Assembly: GCF_011074955.1 (NCBI RefSeq) | Contig: NZ_WUQJ01000006.1 | Coordinates: 62,001-126,000 of the forward strand | DNA from: Marinobacter caseinilyticus | GTDB taxonomy: Bacteria; Pseudomonadota; Gammaproteobacteria; Pseudomonadales; Oleiphilaceae | Reading direction: 5' to 3' | Length of the DNA stretch: 64,000 bases | Part shown: piece by piece, positions 38,334-45,783 of the stretch | Numbering within the stretch: position 1 is the stretch's first letter | Layout: every line of letters begins with the position of its first letter | The notes under the pieces: generated by a model | Database searches by the model: none | What the model saw: only the letters and a program-made list of their open reading frames with translations | What the model was told of the DNA's origin: nothing | Translations under genes and position numbers: made by a program

Positions 38334-38910
38334 AACCGGTTACCCAACTGTAATGGACTAGCGCAGGTTAACCGAACCGCCGGGGTTGGTGATACCCCTA
38401 TTCTTCGCTAACTAATTATTATAGGCGGAGCGTCTCATCACCAGGACACGCATTGAGCCCGATTCACCTCGCAAAGAACACCCAGACCGCATTTAATCCC
38501 ACAGTAAAACCGGGCCCTGATCCTGTATGCCAGGCCTTGCAACTATATGCCAGGCCTTGCAACTACAGGGTGACTTATTCAAAAGCAGGTAATCGCCACT
38601 CATTGACAATGAATCTCGGTAACCCACTGATCCATTGCCTGCTCGGCAGGTGTATTGATCGACCAGGCCAAAGAAAAGCACAATTCGGGCACGGACAAGG
38701 GCGAATGTAACGACACCCAGAATCAAAATCTAACAATCAGAGTATGGACTTTTTTGACACCTTTATCGCCATAACCCGCCGCTAATTTGACTAAACTCGA
38801 TTTAACCGACTTTGAGCGTGACCTCGCGGGCAAGTAATTCTATTCTGGTTCTGTAGAACATGCTCAGGCTGGTAAAGCACATCATGTCGCTACAATGGGA
38901 GGGACTGGTC
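38334..38910. other. Intergenic region with tandem duplication, before acylphosphatase
   Basis: About 570 bases with no supportable gene. It holds the 20-base tandem duplication at 38526-38565. Two overlapping frames on opposite strands (about 78-85 codons) cross it, but neither shows a ribosome site or family features. Confidence 0.5.
38526..38565 (+). repeat. Perfect 20-base tandem duplication
   Basis: The unit TATGCCAGGCCTTGCAACTA occurs twice in direct succession (38526-38545 and 38546-38565) with no mismatch. This points to a recent duplication in non-coding DNA. Confidence 0.9.
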
Positions 38911-39192
38911 ATGGCCCAACAACGTTGGCTAATGAGGATCAACGGTCGAGTTCAAGGCGTCTATTATCGGGCATCCGCCAAATATAAGGCCGCAGACCTG
39001 GGGGTCACCGGTTATGCCAAGAACTTGTCCGACGGCAGAGTAGAGGTCGTTGCCGAGGGCGAGGAAGCGGCGCTGAATGAGATGCTTGAGTGGTGCTGGC
39101 AAGGGCCACCCAATGCCGAGGTGACTAACATTGAATGCGAAAAAGCAGCGGCTACGCCCTACTACGACAACTTCCAGATTTTCAACTCATAA
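38911..39192 (+). CDS. acyP: Acylphosphatase
   Basis: A 93-residue acylphosphatase, hydrolysing carboxyl-phosphate bonds in the cytosol. Motif 1 is GRVQGVYYRAS with the phosphate-binding Arg, and motif 2 is GVTGYAKNLSDGRVEVVAEG with the catalytic Asn. The start is the ATG at 38911 with GGGAGGGA nine bases upstream; the frame is open for 17 further codons, which are not family-like. In motif 1 the common V-F/Y-R is VYYR, still within family variation. Confidence 0.92.
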   Translation: MAQQRWLMRINGRVQGVYYRASAKYKAADLGVTGYAKNLSDGRVEVVAEGEEAALNEMLEWCWQGPPNAEVTNIECEKAAATPYYDNFQIFNS

Positions 39193-39379
39193 CGCCCAGA
39201 ATACATTTTAAACTCGCCGCTAGACCTGAGCCCACACGGCCCACATCTGTTGCCGACCAACCAAGGGCGCTAGACCCTAAGCACTGTAACAAGCCCAAAA
39301 ACCCTCAGAATATGGCCAGCCCCCTGCCCGCCACTTGCTCCGTGGCAGCAAAAAACTAACGCAGCCAAGTCATTGGGAG

Positions 39380-39408
39380 TTGCCAAAACCCATGAAAACC
39401 ATTAGAGT
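39380..39408 (+). promoter_or_regulatory. Promoter for tRNA-Ser
   Basis: TTGCCA (39380-39385) and TAGAGT (39403-39408) are 17 bases apart. They are followed by TTGCGCCC, a GC-rich discriminator as at other stable-RNA promoters. The tRNA starts about 40 bases downstream. Confidence 0.5.
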
Positions 39409-39448
39409 TTGCGCCCTCAGATCGGCACGCCGGTTTGAAAAGTTTATT

Positions 39449-39539
39449 GGAGAGGTGGCCGAGTGGCTGAAGGCGCACGCCTGGAAAGTGTGTATACGTT
39501 AATAGCGTATCGAGGGTTCGAATCCCTCTCTCTCCGCCA
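39449..39539 (+). tRNA. tRNA-Ser (GGA)
   Basis: A 91-base class II tRNA: acceptor GGAGAGG pairs with CCTCTCT-like CTCTCTCC, D-arm GCCGAGTGGCTGAAGGC, anticodon GGA in CTGGAAAG, a long variable arm (TGTATACGTTAATAGCGTATC) and T-arm GGGTTCGAATCCC. CCA is encoded. It is followed immediately by a terminator. Confidence 0.96.
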
Positions 39540-39547
39540 ATACAAAG

Positions 39548-39570
39548 CCCGGCCCTGTGCCGGGTTTTTT
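39548..39570 (+). terminator. Rho-independent terminator of tRNA-Ser
   Basis: CCCGGC (39548-39553) pairs with GCCGGG (39559-39564) across a 5-base loop, followed by six T. It lies nine bases after the tRNA CCA end. Confidence 0.9.
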
Positions 39571-40101
39571 ATTGACTGAACAAGGCGATGAGAACCCTCG
39601 GGTTCGACCGCAGCAGGCTATGACTGCGAAGGAACGTCGGAGCAATGCGACGACTAATATCTCTGCAACCCGACTCTGGGAGCGGTAAAAAACCTTCTTC
39701 ACGTGTCTACCGTCTCCGAAGCGCCTGAACTAAAAAACTTACTGACGGGTGTCGCCGATATTGGGCGGGATAGAAAATAGCCCTGAACTTCACCACAACC
39801 TTGCTCGCGAGAATATTCCAAGGTGTCCACCTCCATCACTTTTTGACCTAATTTGACGACGAAGCCTCAGTTAACGTCGTTTTTCCGTGCCACAATTGTT
39901 GATCGGAAATTCAAGGAAGGCATTGCAATCATTGCGATGTGAATAACCAACATAGGATATGTTGCCCATGAGACACCTCACATTACCCATGCCATACCCA
40001 CGCCTGGCCCGCCTTCACAGCCCGGCCTTATCAGTACGACTGACCAACGTAACCGTGGATTGCCTTTGTCGCTTCGATGAGTTTTCTCACCGGAAGCCCG
40101 C
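39571..40101. other. Intergenic region between tRNA-Ser and the DUF6795-like gene
   Basis: About 530 bases without a supportable gene. I looked for a copy of the tRNA-Ser 3' end, which would mark an integration site, here and beyond the lipase gene; none is visible. Confidence 0.5.
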
Positions 40102-40632
40102 ATGCCAAAATCACCACTGACTTTCAATCTCGCTCACTACACTTTGTTTTCAGTAGCCCTGCTGCTGTGCACTGTTTTGGGCTCAATAGAGGTTAACGCG
40201 GGTATGTTTGGATTTTTTAAGCAATACAACGTCCATTTGTCTCCGGAGGTCAAAGGCCGAATTACGATTAATGGGACATCAATACCCGATATAGAAATAG
40301 AACGAATTCTTGACTATGACCAGGAATACATCGAAACCACGCGCACCGACCAACATGGCAGATTCTACTTTCCAGCAAAGAACATTAAATCCAGCAGACC
40401 AGGGAAGTTGCTGGACGAAAGTAGAATCCGTCAGGTAATCGGTCTGAGTTATCAAGGTCAAAGATATTTGCTCTGGTATACAACAACAAGCAGCCTTGTT
40501 GCAGAACAGGTACTTGTCGAAAAACTCAATAATTTATCCTGTGATTTAGCCAACCCTGAAAAAAGGCATGAGTTTAGAATTCATGAAAATCCATCGTTTT
40601 ATCACGTTATCTTGAGTATTTGCCGTTGGTAA
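40102..40632 (+). CDS. DUF6795-like exported protein
   Basis: A 176-residue protein. An N-terminal hydrophobic segment (YTLFSVALLLCTVLGSIEVNA) looks like a signal peptide. The rest, starting MFGFFKQYNVHLSPEVKGRI, has the layout I associate with DUF6795: a carboxypeptidase-regulatory-like beta sandwich (DIEIERILDY, TRTDQHGRFYFPAKNIKSS), then VIGLSYQGQRYLLWY and the terminal SICRW. GGAAG precedes the ATG. The lipase gene follows 43 bases later in the same direction. Base composition is visibly richer in A and T than in flanking genes, suggesting acquisition. A role as partner or immunity protein for the lipase is only a hypothesis. Confidence 0.7.
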   Translation: MPKSPLTFNLAHYTLFSVALLLCTVLGSIEVNAGMFGFFKQYNVHLSPEVKGRITINGTSIPDIEIERILDYDQEYIETTRTDQHGRFYFPAKNIKSSRPGKLLDESRIRQVIGLSYQGQRYLLWYTTTSSLVAEQVLVEKLNNLSCDLANPEKRHEFRIHENPSFYHVILSICRW

Positions 40633-40675
40633 AGGGAACACGCCAACATAGAAACCCAATAAAAGGATTTTTATA

Positions 40676-41842
40676 GTGACTGCCATTTCACCTCGTATCG
40701 CAGCCGAGCTCGCAGATCTTGTGTATCAAATAAAACGCCCGACCAAATCTGGAGATTTTCGGATTGATTCTAGCCCCGATGTCTATCGAAGCTTTACTTT
40801 TGATTTATCGGAAGGACCCGTTTCTGGGAGTTCAGGCGGTTTTCTCGGGCTGTTTCAAAAAACCACTGGTTTCGCCATGATTGGCCGAGGAAAAGGGTTT
40901 TATGAAGGACACATCGTAGTTGCAATCCGAGGTACTCACAGCAGTCACGATTGGCTAACCAACGGGAATGTAGGGCTTTCTGTTGGACTCAGTGGATCGT
41001 CAGTGCATTCTGGGTTTAATGATACTTTTGAAAGCATGAGGCCCGTACTCGATCGAGTACTTACTCCACACATTCGCGGCTCAAAATTCAAGCCAATTCA
41101 CTGCGTTGGCCACAGCCTGGGAGGGGCGCTGGCCTCACTGACTGCAGATTGGATCAGAATACGATTCGACAGGCCTGTCAATCTGTACACTTTTGGAGCT
41201 CCCAGAGTGGGTTTGAGCGGTTTTGCGAGAAAAACTTCGTTCGGCGTAGACCGAATATATCGGTGCACCCACGGCGCAGACCCTGTGCCCAAAGTCCCAT
41301 TATGGCCATTTATTCACGCACCATTAGACGGCTCTGAATATCGATTGGACAATGACCGCGGTATTAGTATTGCGGCTCACAGCATGAATAGGAACAGCAC
41401 CCCCGGCTACCGCAATACAGCCAACAGCGATGACGGGCAAACCCTGCAAAAGATGTCTCAAGGGTTCCTCAACAGCCCCGTCAGACTGAGTTACCAGAAC
41501 CGTCACCAGGCGTCTTTTTCAGGCTACTGGGCCGACAAAATCAGCGCGGCGTTAATCACACTGTTAAAAGATGCCGGGTATTATTCGGCAATTATTGCCC
41601 AGGCTGGCATCGGGACCACCCTTACCTTTTATGACCTGGTCGCCCGTACTTTAGAGGATATTGCAAAGGCATCCACTCGTTTTGCTGAACAGACCGCGGG
41701 GTTGCTGGGACACATGCTGGTGTTTGCAGGCAAGGTGGCTGTGCAAGTGGTCAACCTTACGTATCAGTTTATCAAATGGGTTTTCGACCAAACGACCAGC
41801 GAGCTCTACCGCTCCGTCAAGCAAGCCCTTGACCGCAATTAA
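40676..41842 (+). CDS. Class 3 (fungal-type) lipase family protein
   Basis: A 388-residue alpha/beta hydrolase. The nucleophile elbow is Ser147 in CVGHSLGGALASL; Asp202 in HGADPVPKVP and His235 in IAAHSMNRN complete the expected triad. VVAIRGTHSSHDWLTNGNVG supplies the oxyanion region. There is no signal peptide. After about residue 280 a C-terminal part of some 110 residues is helical and hydrophobic (SAIIAQAGIGTTLTFYDLVA, HMLVFAGKVAVQVVNLTYQF), which could bind membranes. The start is GTG with AAGGA upstream. Enzymes of this type are used as type VI secretion phospholipase effectors, but no hcp, vgrG or PAAR gene is in the window. Substrate not known. Confidence 0.85.
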   Translation: MTAISPRIAAELADLVYQIKRPTKSGDFRIDSSPDVYRSFTFDLSEGPVSGSSGGFLGLFQKTTGFAMIGRGKGFYEGHIVVAIRGTHSSHDWLTNGNVGLSVGLSGSSVHSGFNDTFESMRPVLDRVLTPHIRGSKFKPIHCVGHSLGGALASLTADWIRIRFDRPVNLYTFGAPRVGLSGFARKTSFGVDRIYRCTHGADPVPKVPLWPFIHAPLDGSEYRLDNDRGISIAAHSMNRNSTPGYRNTANSDDGQTLQKMSQGFLNSPVRLSYQNRHQASFSGYWADKISAALITLLKDAGYYSAIIAQAGIGTTLTFYDLVARTLEDIAKASTRFAEQTAGLLGHMLVFAGKVAVQVVNLTYQFIKWVFDQTTSELYRSVKQALDRN

Positions 41843-42011
41843 CGGCCCACTTGCCGTCAACAGCATCAGGTGAACGGAAGAGGTTACGGGCTTAGCCGGC
41901 GAATCAGCTTGGCCCGGCCGCCTGGAACGGCATGATGTCTGAATTCAGGCGCGCACAGTAAGATTCAACCGCATTGCTTATGAATCTGAATCGCCCGTTT
42001 TTGCCATAATG

Positions 42012-42842
42012 CTATTTTTTACGGTAGATGATACCTGGCTGACACTGGACCATCTCATAGAGGTGGGATAGCCCGTTCAACGACTCGGATGCACCAAGTA
42101 TCAGGTAGCCCCCGGGGTTCAACGTCGCATGGATACGGGTAAGAATGTCTTTTTTGAGCTCTGCCGAAAAGTAAATCAACACGTTTCTGCAGAAAACCAC
42201 ATCAAAGTTGCCCAGCATGTAGCGCTCAAGCAAATTGAGCTCCTTGAAATCAACCATGCGTTTTATGTGCGGTTTTATCTGCCACCCACCATTCATCGAT
42301 TGGGCAAAAAAACTTTTCTGACGCTCCGGCGACAGGCCACGCCCAATCGCCAGCATTTCATATTCACCACTGCGGGCAACCTCAAGTACGCTCTTGGAAA
42401 TATCCGTCGCGGTAATCTTTACATCCGCTTTGAGCTTACCCGGTTTGACCCGCCTATATTCATCCACTGCCATCCCAATCGAGTAGGGTTCCTGCCCGGT
42501 TGAACAGGCTGCTGACCAGAATCGAATGGGCTGCAGTTGGCGGCGCTCGGCAAGCTCTGGCAACAACTTATCATTCAGAATTCGAAATGGATGAATGTCA
42601 CGAAACCAGAGCGTTTCGTTGGTGGTCATGGCGTCCACCACAATCTCCCGCAAAGAACTTCTCCCTGGGCGTTTCAGCCGTTCGAGCAAATCACCAAGAC
42701 TGGACATCTGGTTATCCTCAAGAATCCGCCTCAATCTGCTTTTCACCAGATACTGTTTATTCTCACCCAGCAAAATGCCACACGCATCTTGCAGGAATGA
42801 CTTGAAGGCTTCGTATTCCTGAAGTGTAATCTCTGATTTCAT
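42012..42842 (-). CDS. cheR: Chemotaxis protein methyltransferase CheR
   Basis: A 276-residue methyltransferase that methylates glutamates of chemoreceptors using S-adenosylmethionine. The N-terminal helical domain covers about 1-75 (CGILLGENKQYLVKSRL). The catalytic domain shows TTNETLWFRD, RFWSAACSTGQEPYSIGM (SAM site), ITATDISKSVLEVARSGEY, and NFDVVFCRNVLIYF. The end LGASESLNGL is also typical. It follows cheV by 38 bases. In Pseudomonas the next genes would be flgB and the rod-hook operon; here a convergent lipase gene lies there. Confidence 0.95.
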   Translation of the reverse strand: MKSEITLQEYEAFKSFLQDACGILLGENKQYLVKSRLRRILEDNQMSSLGDLLERLKRPGRSSLREIVVDAMTTNETLWFRDIHPFRILNDKLLPELAERRQLQPIRFWSAACSTGQEPYSIGMAVDEYRRVKPGKLKADVKITATDISKSVLEVARSGEYEMLAIGRGLSPERQKSFFAQSMNGGWQIKPHIKRMVDFKELNLLERYMLGNFDVVFCRNVLIYFSAELKKDILTRIHATLNPGGYLILGASESLNGLSHLYEMVQCQPGIIYRKK

Positions 42843-42880
42843 TGGATCTCTAAAGTTTTAGGCTTTGAAAAAAGCGGCCA

Positions 42881-43813
42881 TTACGCCTGATCAAGAATAT
42901 CCATGACCCGCTCTGCCAGCTCGTCTGGGCTGAACTTCGCCATGAAATCATTGGCACCGACTTTCTGAACCATGGCCTTGTTGAAGACACCACTCAGCGA
43001 CGTATGCAACATGATGTACAGCGGTTCAATATTGCTGTCACTCTTGCATCTGGTGACCAGCGTGTAACCATCCATTTCTGGCATTTCCACGTCTGAGATC
43101 ATCATTGAAATATGATCCGTGGCCTTGGAGCCATCCGCGGTCAGCTCTTTTAAAAAATCCAGGGCTTGTTTGCCATCGTTTTTCGTTATGACATCCATGC
43201 CTATCGCGGAAATGCAGCGCTCAATTTGACGACGAGCAACGGCGGAGTCGTCGACAACCAGAATTGGCAACGTACTGCCTCGGTCTTTTTCTTCGTTCCG
43301 GCTCAGCACCTTTTCAGTTACGCTATCTTCGAGCGGTGATACCTCCGAAAGTATCTTTTCCACATCAATGATTTCAATAAGTTTATCGTCAAGTTTCGTG
43401 ACTGCCGTAAGATAAATGTCTTTTCCGGCTCCTTTTGGAGGAGGGAGAATATCCTCCCAATTCATATTGACGATGCGGTCGACACCGGTAACCAGGAAGC
43501 CCTGAGTCTTCCGATTGTACTCAGTAATGATCACAAAGCTATTTGGCACCTCTTCGGCCGGAATCGGCGGCACTCGAATAGCCATCCCTAAATCAATAAT
43601 CGGAATCGTTTCACCACGAATATGGGCAACGCCGCGAACGACCGGCCGGCTGTTGGGCAGCGAGGACAGTCGCGGGCACTGCAATACCTCTTTCACCTTG
43701 AATACGTTGATGCCATATATCTGGCGCCCCCGCAGACGAAAAAGCAAAAGCTCCAGCCGGTTTTGCCCCACCAACTGCGTTCGCTGATTTACGCTGTCCA
43801 GTACGCCTGCCAT
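42881..43813 (-). CDS. cheV: Chemotaxis coupling protein CheV
   Basis: A 310-residue fusion of a CheW domain (about 1-165: LELLLFRLRGRQIYGINVFKV, VVRGVAHIRGETIPIIDL) and a receiver (about 185-308: ILVVDDSAVARRQIE, MISDVEMPEMDGY with the phospho-Asp, and a terminal FMAKFSPDELA). CheV couples receptors to CheA with phosphorylation-dependent adaptation. The ATG at 43811-43813 is preferred to one two codons upstream. The gene is divergent from flgA and linked to cheR. Confidence 0.95.
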   Translation of the reverse strand: MAGVLDSVNQRTQLVGQNRLELLLFRLRGRQIYGINVFKVKEVLQCPRLSSLPNSRPVVRGVAHIRGETIPIIDLGMAIRVPPIPAEEVPNSFVIITEYNRKTQGFLVTGVDRIVNMNWEDILPPPKGAGKDIYLTAVTKLDDKLIEIIDVEKILSEVSPLEDSVTEKVLSRNEEKDRGSTLPILVVDDSAVARRQIERCISAIGMDVITKNDGKQALDFLKELTADGSKATDHISMMISDVEMPEMDGYTLVTRCKSDSNIEPLYIMLHTSLSGVFNKAMVQKVGANDFMAKFSPDELAERVMDILDQA

Positions 43814-43899
43814 TATCAACTTACTCCCAAATCGCGCCGATAACCGATGTTCGGCATATATCTTGCGTGCAACCTACACACAAAGCAGTGACTCCCTAT

Positions 43900-43926
43900 A
43901 TATCGGCAGAAATTCAACAATATTGA
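43900..43926 (-). promoter_or_regulatory. Candidate FliA (sigma28) promoter for cheV-cheR
   Basis: On the minus strand TCAATATT (43919-43926), 11 bases, then GCCGATAT (43900-43907). The -10 matches GCCGATAA at seven of eight positions and the -35 matches TAAAGTTT at five of eight. It lies about 87 bases before the cheV start. Confidence 0.35.
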
Positions 43927-43994
43927 GTATCAGCAGCCGTTATTTTACTGGGTGTCGCTGACATTAAATCAAAGCATAGGACAAACAACAGCAT

Positions 43995-44699
43995 ATGCGC
44001 ATCCTCATTTTGATTGGTTTAGCCACTGCGGCAGTTTCAGCCTGGGCCGGCCCCAGCGAAGAGGTCGCACCTGGGCAGGTAGTGCAGGCTGCAACGGAGT
44101 TTCTTGATCAATTTGCCAAGCAGAGGTCAGCCGAGGGCTTCAAGGTCCGCTACGAGCTAGGCAGTCTTGATTCACGATTGACACTGGCTCCCTGTGAAAA
44201 GGGCCCCAACGTGGTTTTCAACGGCGATCCCTGGCGCTCGACTCACCCTCGCCTGACGGTTTCCTGTGAGGGCGAACGTCCCTGGAAGCTTTACTTATCC
44301 AGCTTGCTCACCATCGAGGGCGACGCCTTGGTAGCCGCCAGACCTCTTGGTCGCGGCGATCGAATTCGGGATGAAATGATTGCCACCCGCAAAGTGGTCA
44401 TCAATGAAGTGCGCCGAGGCGCCATTACGACTCGCAGCGAATTGATTGGAATGGAAATAAACCGGCCCATAAATTCAGACACGGTCTTTACGCCGGACTT
44501 GGTCTCGGCACCGGATGCAGTCGCTCGTGGTGATCATGTTATTATTACCGCAAAATCGGGCAGTTTTTCAGTTCAATCAAGAGGTAAGGCACTGAACAGT
44601 GGTCGGATTGGTGACCAGGTATTGATTCAGAACCTGGCCTCCTCCAGAACGGTTCGTGCGGTGATCATGGCACCTGGACGCGTAAGGATTCCGATGTGA
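43995..44699 (+). CDS. flgA: Flagellar P-ring assembly chaperone FlgA
   Basis: A 234-residue periplasmic protein. Its signal peptide is MRILILIGLATAAVSAWAG. The C-terminal SAF-type domain is recognisable: LVAARPLGRGDRIRDEMIA, GMEINRPINSDTVFTPDLV and VARGDHVIITAKSGSFSVQ, ending with the DQVLIQNLASSRTVRAVI strand. FlgA helps FlgI form the P ring. In this bacterial group it commonly precedes flgM. Length is typical. Confidence 0.95.
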   Translation: MRILILIGLATAAVSAWAGPSEEVAPGQVVQAATEFLDQFAKQRSAEGFKVRYELGSLDSRLTLAPCEKGPNVVFNGDPWRSTHPRLTVSCEGERPWKLYLSSLLTIEGDALVAARPLGRGDRIRDEMIATRKVVINEVRRGAITTRSELIGMEINRPINSDTVFTPDLVSAPDAVARGDHVIITAKSGSFSVQSRGKALNSGRIGDQVLIQNLASSRTVRAVIMAPGRVRIPM

Positions 44700-44822
44700 G
44701 ATTGCGGGCTCTGACCCGTCGCGAACCGGAAGCGGCAGCGAATTATCAGTGCCAGAATTTGCCGGTCACCGGCCAGAAATTGCCGCCTTACAAAGTAGTA
44801 ATGAATAAAGCGCAAAAACAAT

Positions 44823-44849
44823 TCAAGAATGTGGCAGGTAAGCCGATAG
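44823..44849 (+). promoter_or_regulatory. Candidate FliA (sigma28) promoter for flgM-flgN
   Basis: TCAAGAAT (44823-44830), 11 bases, then GCCGATAG (44842-44849). The -10 matches GCCGATAA at seven of eight positions and the -35 matches TAAAGTTT at five of eight. The flgM start is 61 bases downstream. FlgM-FlgN expression from a sigma28 promoter is known in enterics and Pseudomonas. Confidence 0.5.
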
Positions 44850-44910
44850 ACAATTAATCTTTCACGTTGCCGCTACTTATAGGGCACCCAGTAAGCAAGC
44901 AGGTATCGTT

Positions 44911-45228
44911 ATGGCAGTTGACTTAAATGGAATCGGCCGTGGCCAGGTCAACACTCAGAAAACCTCGACTGAGAAGTCACCAGCACAATCTACGCAGCAG
45001 GCAGCACCGGAGCCGTCAAAAGCTCAGGCCACTCGCGGGGACAGTGTAAGCCTCAGTTCCCAGGCAAAGAATTTGAAGCAGCTGGAGCAGGGACTGGATA
45101 GCTTTCCAGAAATGGACGATGAACGAATCGAAGCGATCAAAGCTGCCCTGGCCGACGGTTCATACAAAATAGATGCTGAGAAGCTGGCCCAGAAAATGCT
45201 TGATATGGATCAAAGCATTTTCGGATGA
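44911..45228 (+). CDS. flgM: Anti-sigma28 factor FlgM
   Basis: A 105-residue small protein with a disordered, Gln/Thr-rich N-terminus and a helical C-terminus (VSLSSQAKNLKQLEQGL, DDERIEAIKAALADGSYKID, AEKLAQKMLDMD) that binds FliA. It keeps FliA inactive until the hook is complete, then is exported through the flagellar secretion system. It lies between flgA and flgN with a candidate sigma28 promoter in front. Confidence 0.95.
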   Translation: MAVDLNGIGRGQVNTQKTSTEKSPAQSTQQAAPEPSKAQATRGDSVSLSSQAKNLKQLEQGLDSFPEMDDERIEAIKAALADGSYKIDAEKLAQKMLDMDQSIFG

Positions 45229-45235
45229 GTGAATC

Positions 45236-45706
45236 ATGGCCGCAATCGATGAATTAAAGCAATTGCTGATAGATGATGCAGGGGATCTGGATCAATTGGC
45301 TGATTTGTTAAAAGAAGAAAAGTTGATGCTCAAGGGTTCCGATATTCGTGCCGTTGAGACTTTGACACAACACAAAAACGTTATCCTGGAACGAGTTCGG
45401 GAACGGGCGAAGCAAAAAATTCATCGCTTGGTGGCCATGGGCTACCGCCCTCAGAATGGGGAACCATCACGGTTTATTCGAAGTGCTGGCATGGCAGAGC
45501 TGACAACCTTGTGGCTATCAGCAGAGCAGCGGCTCAAAACCTGCCATCAACTCAATACCATTAACAGTCGAGTGGTGAGTCACCTGCAGAAGCGGCTGTC
45601 CATATTGTCCGACATTTTTAGGGGCTCTGCTGGCCAGGCCAAACTCTACGGAGCTAAAGGTCAACAAACGAACCTTGGACAACGGAATATTCTGGCAAGC
45701 GCCTAA
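45236..45706 (+). CDS. flgN: Flagellar export chaperone FlgN
   Basis: A 156-residue helical protein. The long first helices (LKQLLIDDAGDLDQLADLLKEEKLML) and ETLTQHKNVILERVRERA fit FlgN, and the C-terminal region NTINSRVVSHLQKRL precedes the tail that binds FlgK and FlgL. It starts seven bases after flgM, so both are probably translated from one mRNA. The operon ends at the terminator just downstream. Confidence 0.92.
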   Translation: MAAIDELKQLLIDDAGDLDQLADLLKEEKLMLKGSDIRAVETLTQHKNVILERVRERAKQKIHRLVAMGYRPQNGEPSRFIRSAGMAELTTLWLSAEQRLKTCHQLNTINSRVVSHLQKRLSILSDIFRGSAGQAKLYGAKGQQTNLGQRNILASA

Positions 45707-45725
45707 CCTTCCGCACCAAGCGATG

Positions 45726-45760
45726 AAAAAGCCAGTATGCGAATCGCATGCTGGCTTTTT
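45726..45760. terminator. Bidirectional terminator between flgN and the convergent gene
   Basis: AAAAAGCCAGTATGCG (45726-45741) pairs with CGCATGCTGGCTTTTT (45745-45760) across a three-base loop, with one G-T pair. The A-run and T-run on either side let it serve both the flgM-flgN transcript and the convergent gene from the right. Confidence 0.9.
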
Positions 45761-45783
45761 CGTTTTCGCCTGACACACATCGA

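Noticed and set aside
38453..38726. Overlapping frames on both strands across the tandem duplication
   Set aside because: Neither has a start signal, membrane or domain pattern; they are likely chance frames.
39499..39702. 67-codon minus-strand frame ending AEREGFEPSIRY
   Set aside because: The ending is the antisense of tRNA-Ser, a common spurious annotation. The rest has no ribosome site or homology that I recognise.
39571..42011. Integration site at tRNA-Ser bounding the lipase pair
   Set aside because: I found no repeat of the tRNA 3' end on the far side and no integrase, so a tRNA-targeted island is not supported.
43833..43845. Exact GCCGATAA on the plus strand as a flgA sigma28 promoter
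   Set aside because: The -35 at the right spacing matches poorly and the site is about 150 bases from flgA.
44758..44782. GCCGGTCACCGGC hairpin after flgA as terminator
   Set aside because: There is no T-run, and the stem is short.
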